Positions 44,528 through 53,173 of a stretch of DNA of 64,000 nt are shown one piece after another; position 1 is the stretch's first letter; each line of letters begins with the position of its first letter. The notes under the pieces are model-generated. The model ran no database searches. It was not told the DNA's origin and saw only the letters and a list, made by a program, of their open reading frames with translations. The position numbers and the translations under genes were made by a program. Source of the stretch: Terriglobus roseus DSM 18391 (GTDB lineage Bacteria; Acidobacteriota; Terriglobia; Terriglobales; Acidobacteriaceae); the NCBI RefSeq assembly GCF_000265425.1, contig NC_018014.1:3968001-4032000 (forward strand), written 5' to 3'.

Positions 44528-45487
44528 ATGATGCATGCAGCCCTTGTCGACAGCTTCGGAGTTCCCCCACGCTACGGCGAAATCGCACAGCCCGAACCAG
44601 CAGAAGACGACGTCCTCATCCGCGTCAAAGCCGCCGCACTCACCAACCTCGTTCGCGGTCAGGCAAGCGGCACCCACTACAGCTCTGAGCCCGTCTTCCC
44701 CGCCGTCCCCGGCAATGATGGCGTAGGTCTCATGCCAGACGGCACGCGAGTCTACTTCGTCGGTCCCGAAACCGGCTCCATGGCCGAATGGACCGTAGTC
44801 GACCGCAGACGCACCATCCCTCTTCCCGACTCCCTCGACGACGTCACCGCCGCAGCGCTCGGCAACCCCGGACTCGCCACATGGGGCTCACTGCTCGGCC
44901 GCGCAAAATTCCAGGCCGGCGAAGCCGTCCTCATCAACGGCGCCACCGGCACCGCAGGCCGCCAGGCCATCCAGGTCGCAAAGTACCTCGGAGCCTCCCG
45001 CATCGTCGCAACCGGCCGCGATGAAGCAGCCCTCGAAGGCCTCCGCGATCTGGGCGCAACCGAAACCATCTCCCTTAACGGCACCGATGAAGAACTCAGC
45101 AGCCGCTTCGCACCCGTCGTTCAGGGCGGCGGCATTCAGGTCGTCCTCGACTACCTCTGGGGTCCGTCAGCGCTCGCAATCCTCACAGCATGCGGAGGCC
45201 ACGGCTCCCTGCGCGGCGAACCACGCATCCGCTTCGTGCAGATCGGCGCCATCAGCGGCCGCACCCTCCCACTCCCCGCCGACATTCTCCGCTCCTCCGG
45301 CGTAGAGATCCTAGGCAGCGGCCTCGGCAGCCTCTCCGCAGCCGCCATCCTCGAATCACTGCGAACCATGTACCAAGCCGCAGCCACAACCAGGTTCGTC
45401 ATCGACACAGAAGCCGTACCACTCAGCGAAGTCACCGCCGCATGGACAAGCGACACAGGCAACCGCCGCCTGGTCTTCATCCCTTGA
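44528..45487 (+). CDS. MDR-family zinc-free alcohol dehydrogenase/quinone oxidoreductase
   Basis: About 319 residues from ATG 44528. TTG 44486 and ATG 44531 are alternatives, and the family usually opens as MHAALVDSFG does here. The GroES-like N-domain and a Rossmann domain with LINGATGTAGRQAIQVAKYL (NADPH loop) place it among quinone oxidoreductases without structural zinc. A likely role is reduction of quinones or reactive carbonyls. It is probably co-transcribed with the NIPSNAP gene (42 bp gap). Confidence 0.85.
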   Translation: MMHAALVDSFGVPPRYGEIAQPEPAEDDVLIRVKAAALTNLVRGQASGTHYSSEPVFPAVPGNDGVGLMPDGTRVYFVGPETGSMAEWTVVDRRRTIPLPDSLDDVTAAALGNPGLATWGSLLGRAKFQAGEAVLINGATGTAGRQAIQVAKYLGASRIVATGRDEAALEGLRDLGATETISLNGTDEELSSRFAPVVQGGGIQVVLDYLWGPSALAILTACGGHGSLRGEPRIRFVQIGAISGRTLPLPADILRSSGVEILGSGLGSLSAAAILESLRTMYQAAATTRFVIDTEAVPLSEVTAAWTSDTGNRRLVFIP

Positions 45488-45514
45488 TCGCTCGCAAGAG
45501 TTGACGTTGCAGTC

Positions 45515-45543
45515 TTTCGGAGGGGCATGGCTTCAGCCATGCC
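45515..45543. repeat. GGCATGGC-ttca-GCCATGCC repeat
   Basis: TTTCGGAGGGGCATGGCTTC and the following agccatgcc are identical to the copy at 16135-16163, a dispersed 29-bp element with an 8-bp stem. Confidence 0.85.
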
Positions 45544-45561
45544 AACACACCCCACAAATGA

Positions 45562-45607
45562 AATCGGCTTTAGCCACTGAGGGATCCCTCAATATCTAAA
45601 GCCGATT
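45562..45607. terminator. Bidirectional terminator with nested hairpin
   Basis: A 12-bp stem AATCGGCTTTAG/CTAAAGCCGATT whose loop contains the palindrome GAGGGATCCCTC, between the convergent oxidoreductase and rluB genes. TACTCTT follows. Confidence 0.75.
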
Positions 45608-45631
45608 ACTCTTCACTACTGAACCGGCGTC

Positions 45632-46636
45632 CTAGAACCGAGGCCGAGCCCCCCGCGAACCGGTCTTCTGTCCCGTTTGCTTCAATTTCGCGGCGTCCGG
45701 CAGCTTATGCTTCCGCTCCACCTTCTTACCGGCGGCAGCGCGGCCCAGGGCCATCACCTCACCCGGCGTCAGCTCACGAAACTCACCCGTTGGAACATCC
45801 AGCACCAGCGCGCCATAGCCAATGCGGCGAATCTTCTCGACGTGGTGACCGATCTCCTCGAACATCTTGCGCAACTGCCGATTGCGGCCTTCCGTAAGCG
45901 TGACCTCATACCAGGGGTTCTCACCACCACGCGCCAGCTCAACCTTCGCAGGAGCCGTCAACACACGATCCCGGCGCTCCCCACGAGTCTCCGCCAGACG
46001 GCCGCGATCGATCATCACACCCGTCCGAAGCTGGTTCACAGCATCCTCCGTCGGACGTCCCGCAACCTTCACCAGGTAGGTCTTCTCAACCGAGTTCGCA
46101 GCCTTCGACAACGAGTTCGCCAGCTCGCCATCGTTCGTCATCAGCAGCAAACCCTCCGAGTTGTAATCCAGACGCCCCACGGGATACAGCCGCACATCCA
46201 GCTTCTTACCCGACAACCGAGCGGACTCCTTCAACAGGTCGACCACCGTATCGCGACGCTCCGGATCTTCCATAGTCGTCACATAGCCGCGCGGCTTGTT
46301 CACCATGAAGTAGCGATGCTCCTGCGGCCCCTGCAACAACTTGCCGTCCACACGAACGTGATCCTTCGCAGCATCCGCGCGAGTACCCAGTTCCGTAATG
46401 ACCGTGCCGTTCACCTGGACGCGGCCTTCCAGGATCAGCTCCTCAGCCTTGCGGCGAGAAGCAATTCCAGCATCCGCCAGAATCTTCTGCAAACGCGTGC
46501 CCGCAGGCTTTTCCGGCTCGCTAGCCTTTAGCTTCTTCGAAGCCTTCGACGTGATCTTCTTCACTTCCGGCGTCTTCGCCACCTTCGTCTGTGGCACGTA
46601 CAGCGGCTTGTCCTTCGTCGCCCTGGTCTTCATCAT
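45632..46636 (-). CDS. rluB: Ribosomal large-subunit pseudouridine synthase (RluB/RsuA family)
   Basis: The 334-residue protein has a basic Lys-rich leader (1-46) and an S4 RNA-binding domain (RLQKILADAGIASRRKAEEL). The catalytic domain has the Asp motif PVGRLDYNSEGLLLMTNDGE and the closing LTEGRNRQLRKMFEEIGHHV. It converts a uridine of 23S rRNA to pseudouridine. The C-terminal 45 residues are basic and non-conserved. Its coding start lies 116 bp inside scpB in another frame; a GTG at codon 19 would shorten that overlap to about 60 bp. Confidence 0.93.
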   Translation of the reverse strand: MMKTRATKDKPLYVPQTKVAKTPEVKKITSKASKKLKASEPEKPAGTRLQKILADAGIASRRKAEELILEGRVQVNGTVITELGTRADAAKDHVRVDGKLLQGPQEHRYFMVNKPRGYVTTMEDPERRDTVVDLLKESARLSGKKLDVRLYPVGRLDYNSEGLLLMTNDGELANSLSKAANSVEKTYLVKVAGRPTEDAVNQLRTGVMIDRGRLAETRGERRDRVLTAPAKVELARGGENPWYEVTLTEGRNRQLRKMFEEIGHHVEKIRRIGYGALVLDVPTGEFRELTPGEVMALGRAAAGKKVERKHKLPDAAKLKQTGQKTGSRGARPRF

Positions 46637-47876
46637 TCCCTCCCGCTGCGCTCTCCGCAGTGGATTCCTCGTTATCGTTCGTTGTCGTATCTACCGGCGT
46701 CTCATCCGACGCCGCAATCTCATCCGGCACAGCACTCTCATCCGCAGTAGCGTCGTCGTCGGAAGACGCATCCTCACGCTCGCCCACCGGCTCATTCACA
46801 TCGCGAATCATCTCCGCATCGCCGCGTGCATTCGCCTCTTCGATCAGGCCTTCCGCTCCGCCTTCCATCGGCAGATCTTCCTGCTCGGCAAGCTCACCCG
46901 CCATGCGCTCAAACTCTTCCATCGACGGCAGCTCATTTACGTCCTTCAGACCAAACCGCAACAGGAAATCCCGCGTCGTCTTGTACAGCATCGGCCGGCC
47001 GATCACCTGCTTACGGCCCGCCGTCGCAATCAGCTTGCGCGTCATCAGACCGCCCAGCACACCCGCCGAATCCACACCGCGAATCTCAGAGATCTCGGCT
47101 GCCGTCACCGGCTGCTTGTAAGCCACAACCGCCAGCGTCTCCAGCGCCGGCAGCGTCAGCTTCAACGCCGGCTTCAAACTCTTCACAAACCCGCGCACAG
47201 CATCGTGATACTCGGGCTTCGTGCCCATGCGAAACCCACTCGCAACCTCGCGGATCTCAATCCCGCGATCGCTGTCCGCATACTCGCGGATCAGGCTGTC
47301 ACACACACGACGGATATGGTCCCGCACCGCGCGCTCACGATCCCGCTGGCGACGCTTCTCAGCCTCGGTATCCGGCTTCGCCTCAACATCAGCGCCACCC
47401 TCCGGGCCCTCATCCGCAGCAACGGGCGAATCCTCCGCAGGAGCATCATCGGCGGAAGCATCAGCAGCAGATGCACCATCATCAGCAGGAGCATCCTCAG
47501 CCGCAGGAGCATCCTCCGCAGGGATAGCACCTTCGGATTCCGCACTCGCGCCATCCTCAGAAGCCTCAGCCTCAACAACCACAGGCGCATCCACAGCCTC
47601 GTCGGTCGAAGCAGCAGGTGCAGCACCGGCCACCTCGCCCTCATCGACAGCCAACTCCTCCGCCGACGCAGCCTCGTCAGACTCCCGTGTGCCGGCCTCG
47701 ACAACGCTGCGACCCACCTGCTCCGGCTCGCCATCCAGTGGAAGCGACGCCTGGTTCGCTGCAATCTCGTCCAACTCCGACTGCGCTTCGCCCGCCAGCA
47801 ATCCCACAAGCTGCTGCAGCGTGACAGGTTCTTCTGAGGCGTAGATGACTGCTTCGATCTTGGACTTGAGGCTCAT
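46521..47876 (-). CDS. scpB: Segregation and condensation protein B with large acidic insert and tail
   Basis: The 451-residue protein is about twice the usual ScpB length. Residues 1-40 (KIEAVIYASEEPVTLQQLVG) begin the first winged helix. Residues about 45-170 are an Ala/Glu/Asp low-complexity insert with PAEDAPA-type units. The fold resumes at 180-235 (VRDHIRRVCDSLIREYADSD; RGIEIREVASGFRMGT). The second winged helix is canonical (LPALETLAVVAYKQPVTAAE; ISEIRGVDSAGVLGGLMTRK). Residues 330-451 are an acidic tail. With ScpA and SMC it forms the bacterial condensin. scpA is 2.2 kb away, not adjacent. rluB follows with a 116-bp overlap. Confidence 0.92.
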   Translation of the reverse strand: MSLKSKIEAVIYASEEPVTLQQLVGLLAGEAQSELDEIAANQASLPLDGEPEQVGRSVVEAGTRESDEAASAEELAVDEGEVAGAAPAASTDEAVDAPVVVEAEASEDGASAESEGAIPAEDAPAAEDAPADDGASAADASADDAPAEDSPVAADEGPEGGADVEAKPDTEAEKRRQRDRERAVRDHIRRVCDSLIREYADSDRGIEIREVASGFRMGTKPEYHDAVRGFVKSLKPALKLTLPALETLAVVAYKQPVTAAEISEIRGVDSAGVLGGLMTRKLIATAGRKQVIGRPMLYKTTRDFLLRFGLKDVNELPSMEEFERMAGELAEQEDLPMEGGAEGLIEEANARGDAEMIRDVNEPVGEREDASSDDDATADESAVPDEIAASDETPVDTTTNDNEESTAESAAGGNDEDQGDEGQAAVRATDEGGEDAGSEEDHVEGFEEAKG

Positions 47877-48033
47877 TCGTTCGGGTTTGCGCTCGTCTGT
47901 AGGTTCGTCCGGCTCGGTTCGCGGGGCCTAAAGCAGTGTACCTGCCCGCACCCGCCGAAACAGCGGGATCTTCCCCGGCGACCTCGATGCACGCATCGCT
48001 TCCGCCCCGAAACCACTCTGCTAGCCTGACCGA

Positions 48034-49608
48034 ATGAACCGCCGGGACTTCCTAGCCGCATCCGCAGCCGTACTCGCCACCGTACGCGACAGCAGCGCAT
48101 TCGCCGCCAGCGAACCCCTCTTCCGCACCGGCAATGCCCGCTGGCAGTCCACCTACGATGCCGCGCTCCGCGTCCTCGCCGGCAACATACAGGTCATGCC
48201 GCGCTTCCCCGGCCCCGTCCTCATCGAAGGCTCCTCCTACGCAGGCATCTGGATGGAGTGCGGCCCGCACGAGGCCCTCCTCTACCGCAGCTTCCGACCC
48301 GACGCCGCACGCAACAGCCACCTCACCTTCTTCGCGCTGCAGAAGGAAGACGGCCAGCTCCCCGCCAACAACAAGGCCACCGCAGCTTCACCCGGCTGGG
48401 CGCAGATCCAGATGGTCGTCCCCATCGCCGCCACCGCATGGGAACTCGCCAGAACCACCGGCGACCACGAACTCCTCGAAAAGGCCTACATCGCCTGCTC
48501 CCGCTGGGACGACTGGCTCATGCGCCACCGCAACACCCGCGGCACCGGCCTCGTCGAAGGCTTCTGCACCTACGACACCGGCATGGACAACAGCCCACGC
48601 TGGCATGGCATGCCCAACGCCTGCCCGGACGGCAGCGCCCGCAACCTCCCACGCGTCGCCTCACTCCCGCGCCTCTGCCCAGACCTCTCCGCAACCACCT
48701 ACGGCGCCCGAGTCGCCCTCGCGGCCATGGCACAGGCACTCGGCAAAGCATCCGAAGCCAGCATGTGGCAACAGAAGGCCGCAACCATCCGCCAGCTCAT
48801 TCTCGACAAGCTCTACGTCGCGGAAGACACCGCCTTCTACGACCTCGACGCGCAGAACAACTTCGTCAAGATCAACTGCGACATCCTCTCCCGCGTCTGC
48901 AGCGAACACGTCCCCGACCAGCGCCTCTTCGACACGCTGTGGCAGCGGCAGATCCACCGCCCGCAGGGCTTCTGGCCGCAGTTCCCATTGCCATCCTCCG
49001 CAATCGACGAACCCACCTTCGTCCGCCCCATCCCGCGAAACTCCTGGGGCGGAGCATCGCAGGCCCTCACCGCCATGCGCGCCCCGCGCTGGATGGACCA
49101 CTACGGCCGCTCCGCCGACTTCGCCCACATGATGGATCAGTGGTGCGAAGCACTCCAGCGCGACAGCACCTTCCGCCAGGGCATCGACCCCCTCACCGGA
49201 ACCTTCTCTCCCGACGAAGCACCGAAATACTCCCCCGCTGCACTCGTCATGACCACCTACACATGGCGCCTCGCCGGCACGCACGACGAAGGCGACGAAA
49301 TCTGGTGGAACATCCGCGCCGGTCATCCAGCAGCACAGGACGCCACCTTCCGCATGAAGACCGACAACGGCAAAATCGCCGAAATGCACTACACCGGCAA
49401 GGCCGCGACCCTGTCGCTGAACGGCAAGCAGATCGCAACCATTGCGAGTGAGGGAACCCGGTTAATCACAACGAAAGACGGCACGCCAAAGGCACTCGTC
49501 GGCATCAACAACCGCAGCGCAACAACGAACGTAAGCCTGCACATATCTGGCAAAGCAACGTCGCAGCGGTCACTGCAAGCCGATGAACATATGAATCTGA
49601 AGCCTTAG
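48034..49608 (+). CDS. Tat-exported six-hairpin glycoside hydrolase-like protein (GH63/MGH1-like)
   Basis: The 524-residue protein begins with a Tat signal (MNRRDFLAASAAVLATV). The main domain looks like an (alpha/alpha)6 barrel of the trehalase/GH63 type. FCTYDTGMDNSPRWHGMPN carries the DTGxDNSPRW-like signature, followed by YGARVALAAMAQALGKASEA and IPRNSWGGASQALTAMR. The last 90 residues are beta-rich, probably an accessory domain. It should trim an alpha-linked oligosaccharide in the periplasm; the substrate is unknown. It is divergent from scpB, separated by 157 bp, and is followed by the 67-bp repeat array. Confidence 0.82.
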   Translation: MNRRDFLAASAAVLATVRDSSAFAASEPLFRTGNARWQSTYDAALRVLAGNIQVMPRFPGPVLIEGSSYAGIWMECGPHEALLYRSFRPDAARNSHLTFFALQKEDGQLPANNKATAASPGWAQIQMVVPIAATAWELARTTGDHELLEKAYIACSRWDDWLMRHRNTRGTGLVEGFCTYDTGMDNSPRWHGMPNACPDGSARNLPRVASLPRLCPDLSATTYGARVALAAMAQALGKASEASMWQQKAATIRQLILDKLYVAEDTAFYDLDAQNNFVKINCDILSRVCSEHVPDQRLFDTLWQRQIHRPQGFWPQFPLPSSAIDEPTFVRPIPRNSWGGASQALTAMRAPRWMDHYGRSADFAHMMDQWCEALQRDSTFRQGIDPLTGTFSPDEAPKYSPAALVMTTYTWRLAGTHDEGDEIWWNIRAGHPAAQDATFRMKTDNGKIAEMHYTGKAATLSLNGKQIATIASEGTRLITTKDGTPKALVGINNRSATTNVSLHISGKATSQRSLQADEHMNLKP

Positions 49609-49684
49609 TGCAATCGTGATTTTGTAGCTCATCGCTTCTTTCTTCGCGGATGGAAGAGAGGGCGGGCTGTATCGCGTCCACGTG

Positions 49685-49976
49685 CAGCGGGCTGTAGGCC
49701 CGCGACTTCCCAGCCCAGGGCGAAGGCCTGGGTCTCTTCCACGCGGCAATGCAGCGGGCTGTAGGCCCGCGACTTCCCAGCCCAGGGCGAAGCCCTGGGT
49801 CTCTTCCAAGCGGCAATGCAGCGGGCTGTAGGCCCGCGACTTCCCAGCCCAGGGCGAAGCCCTGGGTCTCTTCCACGCGGCAATGCAGCGGGCTGTAGGC
49901 CCGCGACTTCCTAGCCCAGGGCGAAGCCCTGGGTCCTCCCGCGTTGTAAGCGCAGCGAGCTGTAGGCCCGCGACAA
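49685..49976. repeat. 67-bp tandem repeat array
   Basis: Four complete units and a partial fifth start at 49685, 49752, 49819, 49886 and 49953, exactly 67 bp apart. Each has CAGCGGGCTGTAGGCCCGCG (a GCGGGC/GCCCGC hairpin), then ACTTCCCAGCCCAGGGCGAA and GCCCTGGGTC (a second hairpin). Copies differ at only a few positions. The rest of the gap 49609-50055 shows no gene. Open frames crossing the array on the minus strand come from the repeat period. Confidence 0.95.
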
Positions 49977-50055
49977 AGGTACGGCGACCTTACTCACCTA
50001 ACGGACGGCGAAACAATTGTGCAGGGACCCAACGGAACGCCGCCTGTCGAACGGC

Positions 50056-51012
50056 CTAGCGCCAGTCGTCCCGCATACGTTCCTGGTGCGCCAGAACCTC
50101 ATCAAACTCATCGGTCTTCTTGATCAGAATGTCGCCGAACTTATCCGACTGCCGCAGCAGAATCGCCTGAAGCCGCACCAGCTCCAGCATCGCCAGGAAC
50201 ATACAGATCAAAGCCTGTTGCGAGTGCGTATTCTGCAGCAGCTTCCGCAGACTCGTCGGCTTGTCTTCCAGCATCAGGCGACGCTTCGTGTACTCGATCA
50301 TCTGCGCCACGGTCACCGTCTCTTCGTTCACGTTCAGCACAGGGCGCTTGCGCAAACGCTCGATGATCTCGCCAAACACACGCACCAGGTCCGTCGTGTC
50401 TGCGTCAATCTCCCGCTCGGCAACAACCTGTTCCTTGAACTCGCGAATCCCCGGCGTCGTCCACGTCGCATCTTCAATCTGCTGCTTCTGCATCAGCATC
50501 TGCGCCGCAGCCTTGAAGCGCTCATGCTCCAGCAGCCGCTCCACCAGCTCTCGCCGCGGATCCTCAATGTCACCCGCAGCAATGCCGCTCGCCTCACGCG
50601 GCAACAGCATCTTGCTCTTGATGTGGATCAGCAACGCGGCCGTGTAAATGAAATCACCGGCAGAATCGACGTCGGTCTGCTTCAGCGTCTCCGTATAAGC
50701 CAGAAACTGCTCCGTCAGACGCGCAATCGGGATGTCGTAGATGTCGATCGACTGCCGCCGGATCAGGTCCAGCAACAGGTCCAGCGGGCCGTCATAGACA
50801 GCACCCACCGTCAGCAAAAAAGGCGACTGGGAAGCCTCTTCCTTCGGCGGCGCAGGCTCACGCTTCTTCGGCTGCTTCACCGGCTCCGGAGTGGGAGGCG
50901 ACTGCAGCACCAGTGGCTCCGCCACAGGGCCCTGCGGCTCCGCAGCCGAAACCTCGGCCACCGCGCTTCCCTGCTCTTCGAGTTCGGTCGTAGTCTCGCT
51001 CACCGTACTCAA
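50056..51012 (-). CDS. scpA: Segregation and condensation protein A
   Basis: The 318-residue kleisin has a Pro/Glu-rich N-terminal extension (1-64), then the conserved core VGAVYDGPLDLLLDLIRRQS and IDIYDIPIARLTEQFLAYTE. AGDFIYTAALLIHIKSKMLL follows, and a C-terminal winged helix (HSQQALICMFLAMLELVRLQ). It bridges SMC heads and binds ScpB. It is the last gene of a minus-strand run trpS - small ORF - scpA. The extension is longer than in most kleisins and is predicted disordered. Confidence 0.95.
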   Translation of the reverse strand: MSTVSETTTELEEQGSAVAEVSAAEPQGPVAEPLVLQSPPTPEPVKQPKKREPAPPKEEASQSPFLLTVGAVYDGPLDLLLDLIRRQSIDIYDIPIARLTEQFLAYTETLKQTDVDSAGDFIYTAALLIHIKSKMLLPREASGIAAGDIEDPRRELVERLLEHERFKAAAQMLMQKQQIEDATWTTPGIREFKEQVVAEREIDADTTDLVRVFGEIIERLRKRPVLNVNEETVTVAQMIEYTKRRLMLEDKPTSLRKLLQNTHSQQALICMFLAMLELVRLQAILLRQSDKFGDILIKKTDEFDEVLAHQERMRDDWR

Positions 51013-51095
51013 GTATCGCGCACCACGCCGCCGACAACGAAAACAACCCTGAGGAAAGCAGGGGACAAAACTCCCCTGCGCTCCCTCAGAACTGC

Positions 51096-51290
51096 TTACT
51101 CAGCCGTAGCAGCAATGTTCGGAACGTCTTCCTGATCGCCCTCGGGCGTAAAGTTGCTATTCGGAACCTGATCGCTCAGGTCAACGGTCCCCTGCGGCGC
51201 CAGATTGCTGTGCGCAGCGCGATCCGCATCCATCGCAGGCGCAGGCGTAGGTTGATTCGGTACGGGCTTCTCGTCAGTCAATCCAGACAT
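51096..51290 (-). CDS. Small hypothetical protein between trpS and scpA
   Basis: A 64-residue product starts at ATG 51290 with AGGAG seven bases upstream. It is Pro/Asp/Asn-rich with no hydrophobic segment (TPAPAMDADRAAHSNLAPQG). It is probably disordered and cytosolic. A longer start at 51329 would overlap trpS by eight bases. The gaps are 31 bp to trpS and 83 bp to scpA, so it belongs to that transcript. No family was recognised. Confidence 0.55.
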   Translation of the reverse strand: MSGLTDEKPVPNQPTPAPAMDADRAAHSNLAPQGTVDLSDQVPNSNFTPEGDQEDVPNIAATAE

Positions 51291-51321
51291 CGTGTCGTCT
51301 CCTGCCTGTTCGGATGGCAGA

Positions 51322-52881
51322 TCAGTCAAGGAGGTCGTATGAGGAAAGGTATTCGGTGATGTCGACCTGCGCCTGCGAGGGGGCGATACGCAGGAAGAAG
51401 TGGTCCTCTTCCTGCAGGACGAAAAACTTCATCATTTCCTTGCCCGCCTGCTTCTTCGCTGCAGTCCACTCCTGCACATAGAGCTTTTGCGGCACCACGA
51501 AGATTCGCATCATGCGGTCCACATCCCAGCACATCAGGCAGAGCAGATCGTAGCTCTTCGGCTTCGCTTCAAAGTCATAGCTGCCCGACTTGTCCGCGCG
51601 AGACGTGGTCACGTACACACGCTTATTGTGCTTTGTGACGTATACCCGTGGTGAGTCCTCGCGCAGGGTGATATCGGTCGGCAGAACCTCCTTGAACCAC
51701 CACTCGCGGATTAAGCGTGAGCGCAGATTGTCTTCTTCGATCGTCCACCAGTCCTCATGCTCGCGCAGATCGTGTGCGGTTGGGGCGGCACTCGACAGGT
51801 AAGCTGGTGCGCTGATACGAACCCCGTGCAGATCGCCGCCATAGCCCACAGCATCGCGCACGATTCGCATCGTCTCTTCCGAAGCCGCCCGAGCCTTTGC
51901 TGCGCCGGCCGACAACAGATCGGCGACGTAATCCGGCTTCTGCTCAAGAACTTCGCGAGTCTTACGGATCGGGGCCAACACCATGTTGATCGCGTTGCCG
52001 CAGCCCATCTTGCAGTCGCGGCACTCTACCGTTGCCGTGCGACAGCCATGAAAGAAATGCGTCTGCGTGTACTCAGGGGAAAAAACCTTGTGCAGATCGC
52101 CAACAGGACAAAGATCCGGATCACCCGGGTCACTCTGCGAGATGCGCTGCCCATTCGTCGACATGCCCGATGTCTTCTGTAACACGATCAGCGGCGGATC
52201 GGACATCGAAATGAAGTTGCCGTAACTCTTCGACATCTTCCGGCCATCAGTACCCGGCAGCTTCGGCGAAGGTGTCAACAGGACATTCGGCTCCGGCAGC
52301 AGTTGCGACACGGGCGCTTCATTCAGTGCCTGCTTACCACCAAACCCGTCACCGCCGTAAAGCTGGTTGAAACGGCGCGCCACCTCCCGCGTAAGCTCCA
52401 CGTGCGCAATCTGATCCTGACCAACGGGTACAAAATCCGGCTTGTACAGCAGGATGTCTGCCGACTGAAGTAGCGGGTAGCCAAGAAAGCCGTAGGTGTT
52501 CAGGTCCTTTGCCTTCAACTGTTCAAGCTGGTCCTTGTACGTCGGAACACGCTCCAGCCAGCCAAGCGGCGTAAACATGCTGAAGATCAAATGCAATTCG
52601 GCATGTTGCGGAACTTGCGACTGCACGAAAATTGTGGACTTTTCGGGATCCAGCCCCGCCGACAGAAAGTCGAGAGCGATCTCCATAGTGTTCTGGCGAA
52701 CACGAGAAGGATCTGCGTAGTCCGTGGTCAGGGCGTGAAGATCGGCAATGAAGAAAAAACAGTCGTACTGGTCCTGCAGACGCACCCAGTTGTACAAAGC
52801 ACCCATGTAATTTCCCAGGTGCAGACGGCCCGTAGGGCGCATGCCGCTCAATACGCGGCGCTTGGCTTGAAGTTCACTCAT
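51322..52881 (-). CDS. trpS: Tryptophanyl-tRNA synthetase with iron-sulfur-type Cys motif and C-terminal extension
   Basis: From ATG 52881 the enzyme is 519 residues, against about 330-400 for typical bacterial TrpRS. Class I motifs are HLGN (residues 21-24) and KMSKS (215-219). Cys258, Cys280, Cys287 and Cys290 give C-x21-C-x6-C-x2-C, nearly identical in spacing to the 4Fe-4S site described in Thermotoga TrpRS (C-x22-C-x6-C-x2-C). Residues from about 370 to 519 form an additional domain not in standard TrpRS. An in-frame extension to 53319 consists of tandem repeats and is rejected. It charges tRNA-Trp. Confidence 0.93.
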   Translation of the reverse strand: MSELQAKRRVLSGMRPTGRLHLGNYMGALYNWVRLQDQYDCFFFIADLHALTTDYADPSRVRQNTMEIALDFLSAGLDPEKSTIFVQSQVPQHAELHLIFSMFTPLGWLERVPTYKDQLEQLKAKDLNTYGFLGYPLLQSADILLYKPDFVPVGQDQIAHVELTREVARRFNQLYGGDGFGGKQALNEAPVSQLLPEPNVLLTPSPKLPGTDGRKMSKSYGNFISMSDPPLIVLQKTSGMSTNGQRISQSDPGDPDLCPVGDLHKVFSPEYTQTHFFHGCRTATVECRDCKMGCGNAINMVLAPIRKTREVLEQKPDYVADLLSAGAAKARAASEETMRIVRDAVGYGGDLHGVRISAPAYLSSAAPTAHDLREHEDWWTIEEDNLRSRLIREWWFKEVLPTDITLREDSPRVYVTKHNKRVYVTTSRADKSGSYDFEAKPKSYDLLCLMCWDVDRMMRIFVVPQKLYVQEWTAAKKQAGKEMMKFFVLQEEDHFFLRIAPSQAQVDITEYLSSYDLLD

Positions 52882-53017
52882 GACTGCTCTGAGAATATCC
52901 GAAGCGCGCGCGAACCCGCCGCGCACAACCATGTTCCTGCCACTTGCGGACAGCACAGACGAGGACCCACCAGATCCTAGCAAGCCAAGGCACCGGATCG
53001 GGCGGGCCGAGTCACGT

Positions 53018-53173
53018 GATCTAGACAGCTGAAGTACAAGATCCTGGCACGCTAAGTAACGAGATCTAGCGGGCTGAGGCACAAGATCGTGGCACGCTGA
53101 GTAACGAGATCTAGCAATCTGAAGGCACAAGATCCTGGCACGCTGAGTAACGAGATCTAGCGGGCTGAAGGCA
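53018..53173. repeat. 45-bp tandem repeat array upstream of trpS
   Basis: Three units plus a partial fourth, marked by GATCTAG at 53018, 53063, 53108 and 53154 (periods 45, 45, 46). The rest of each unit is like CACAAGATCCTGGCACGCTG then AGTAACGA. It lies 137 bp upstream of the trpS start and runs into the CCCAGGGC repeat. It may lie in the trpS leader or promoter region. Confidence 0.9.

Noticed and set aside
49505-49883. Repetitive minus-strand frames with QPAALPLG/LRPGLGSRG repeats
   Set aside because: The 67-bp array produces them. A period of 67 is not a multiple of three, so no stable protein repeat is under selection.
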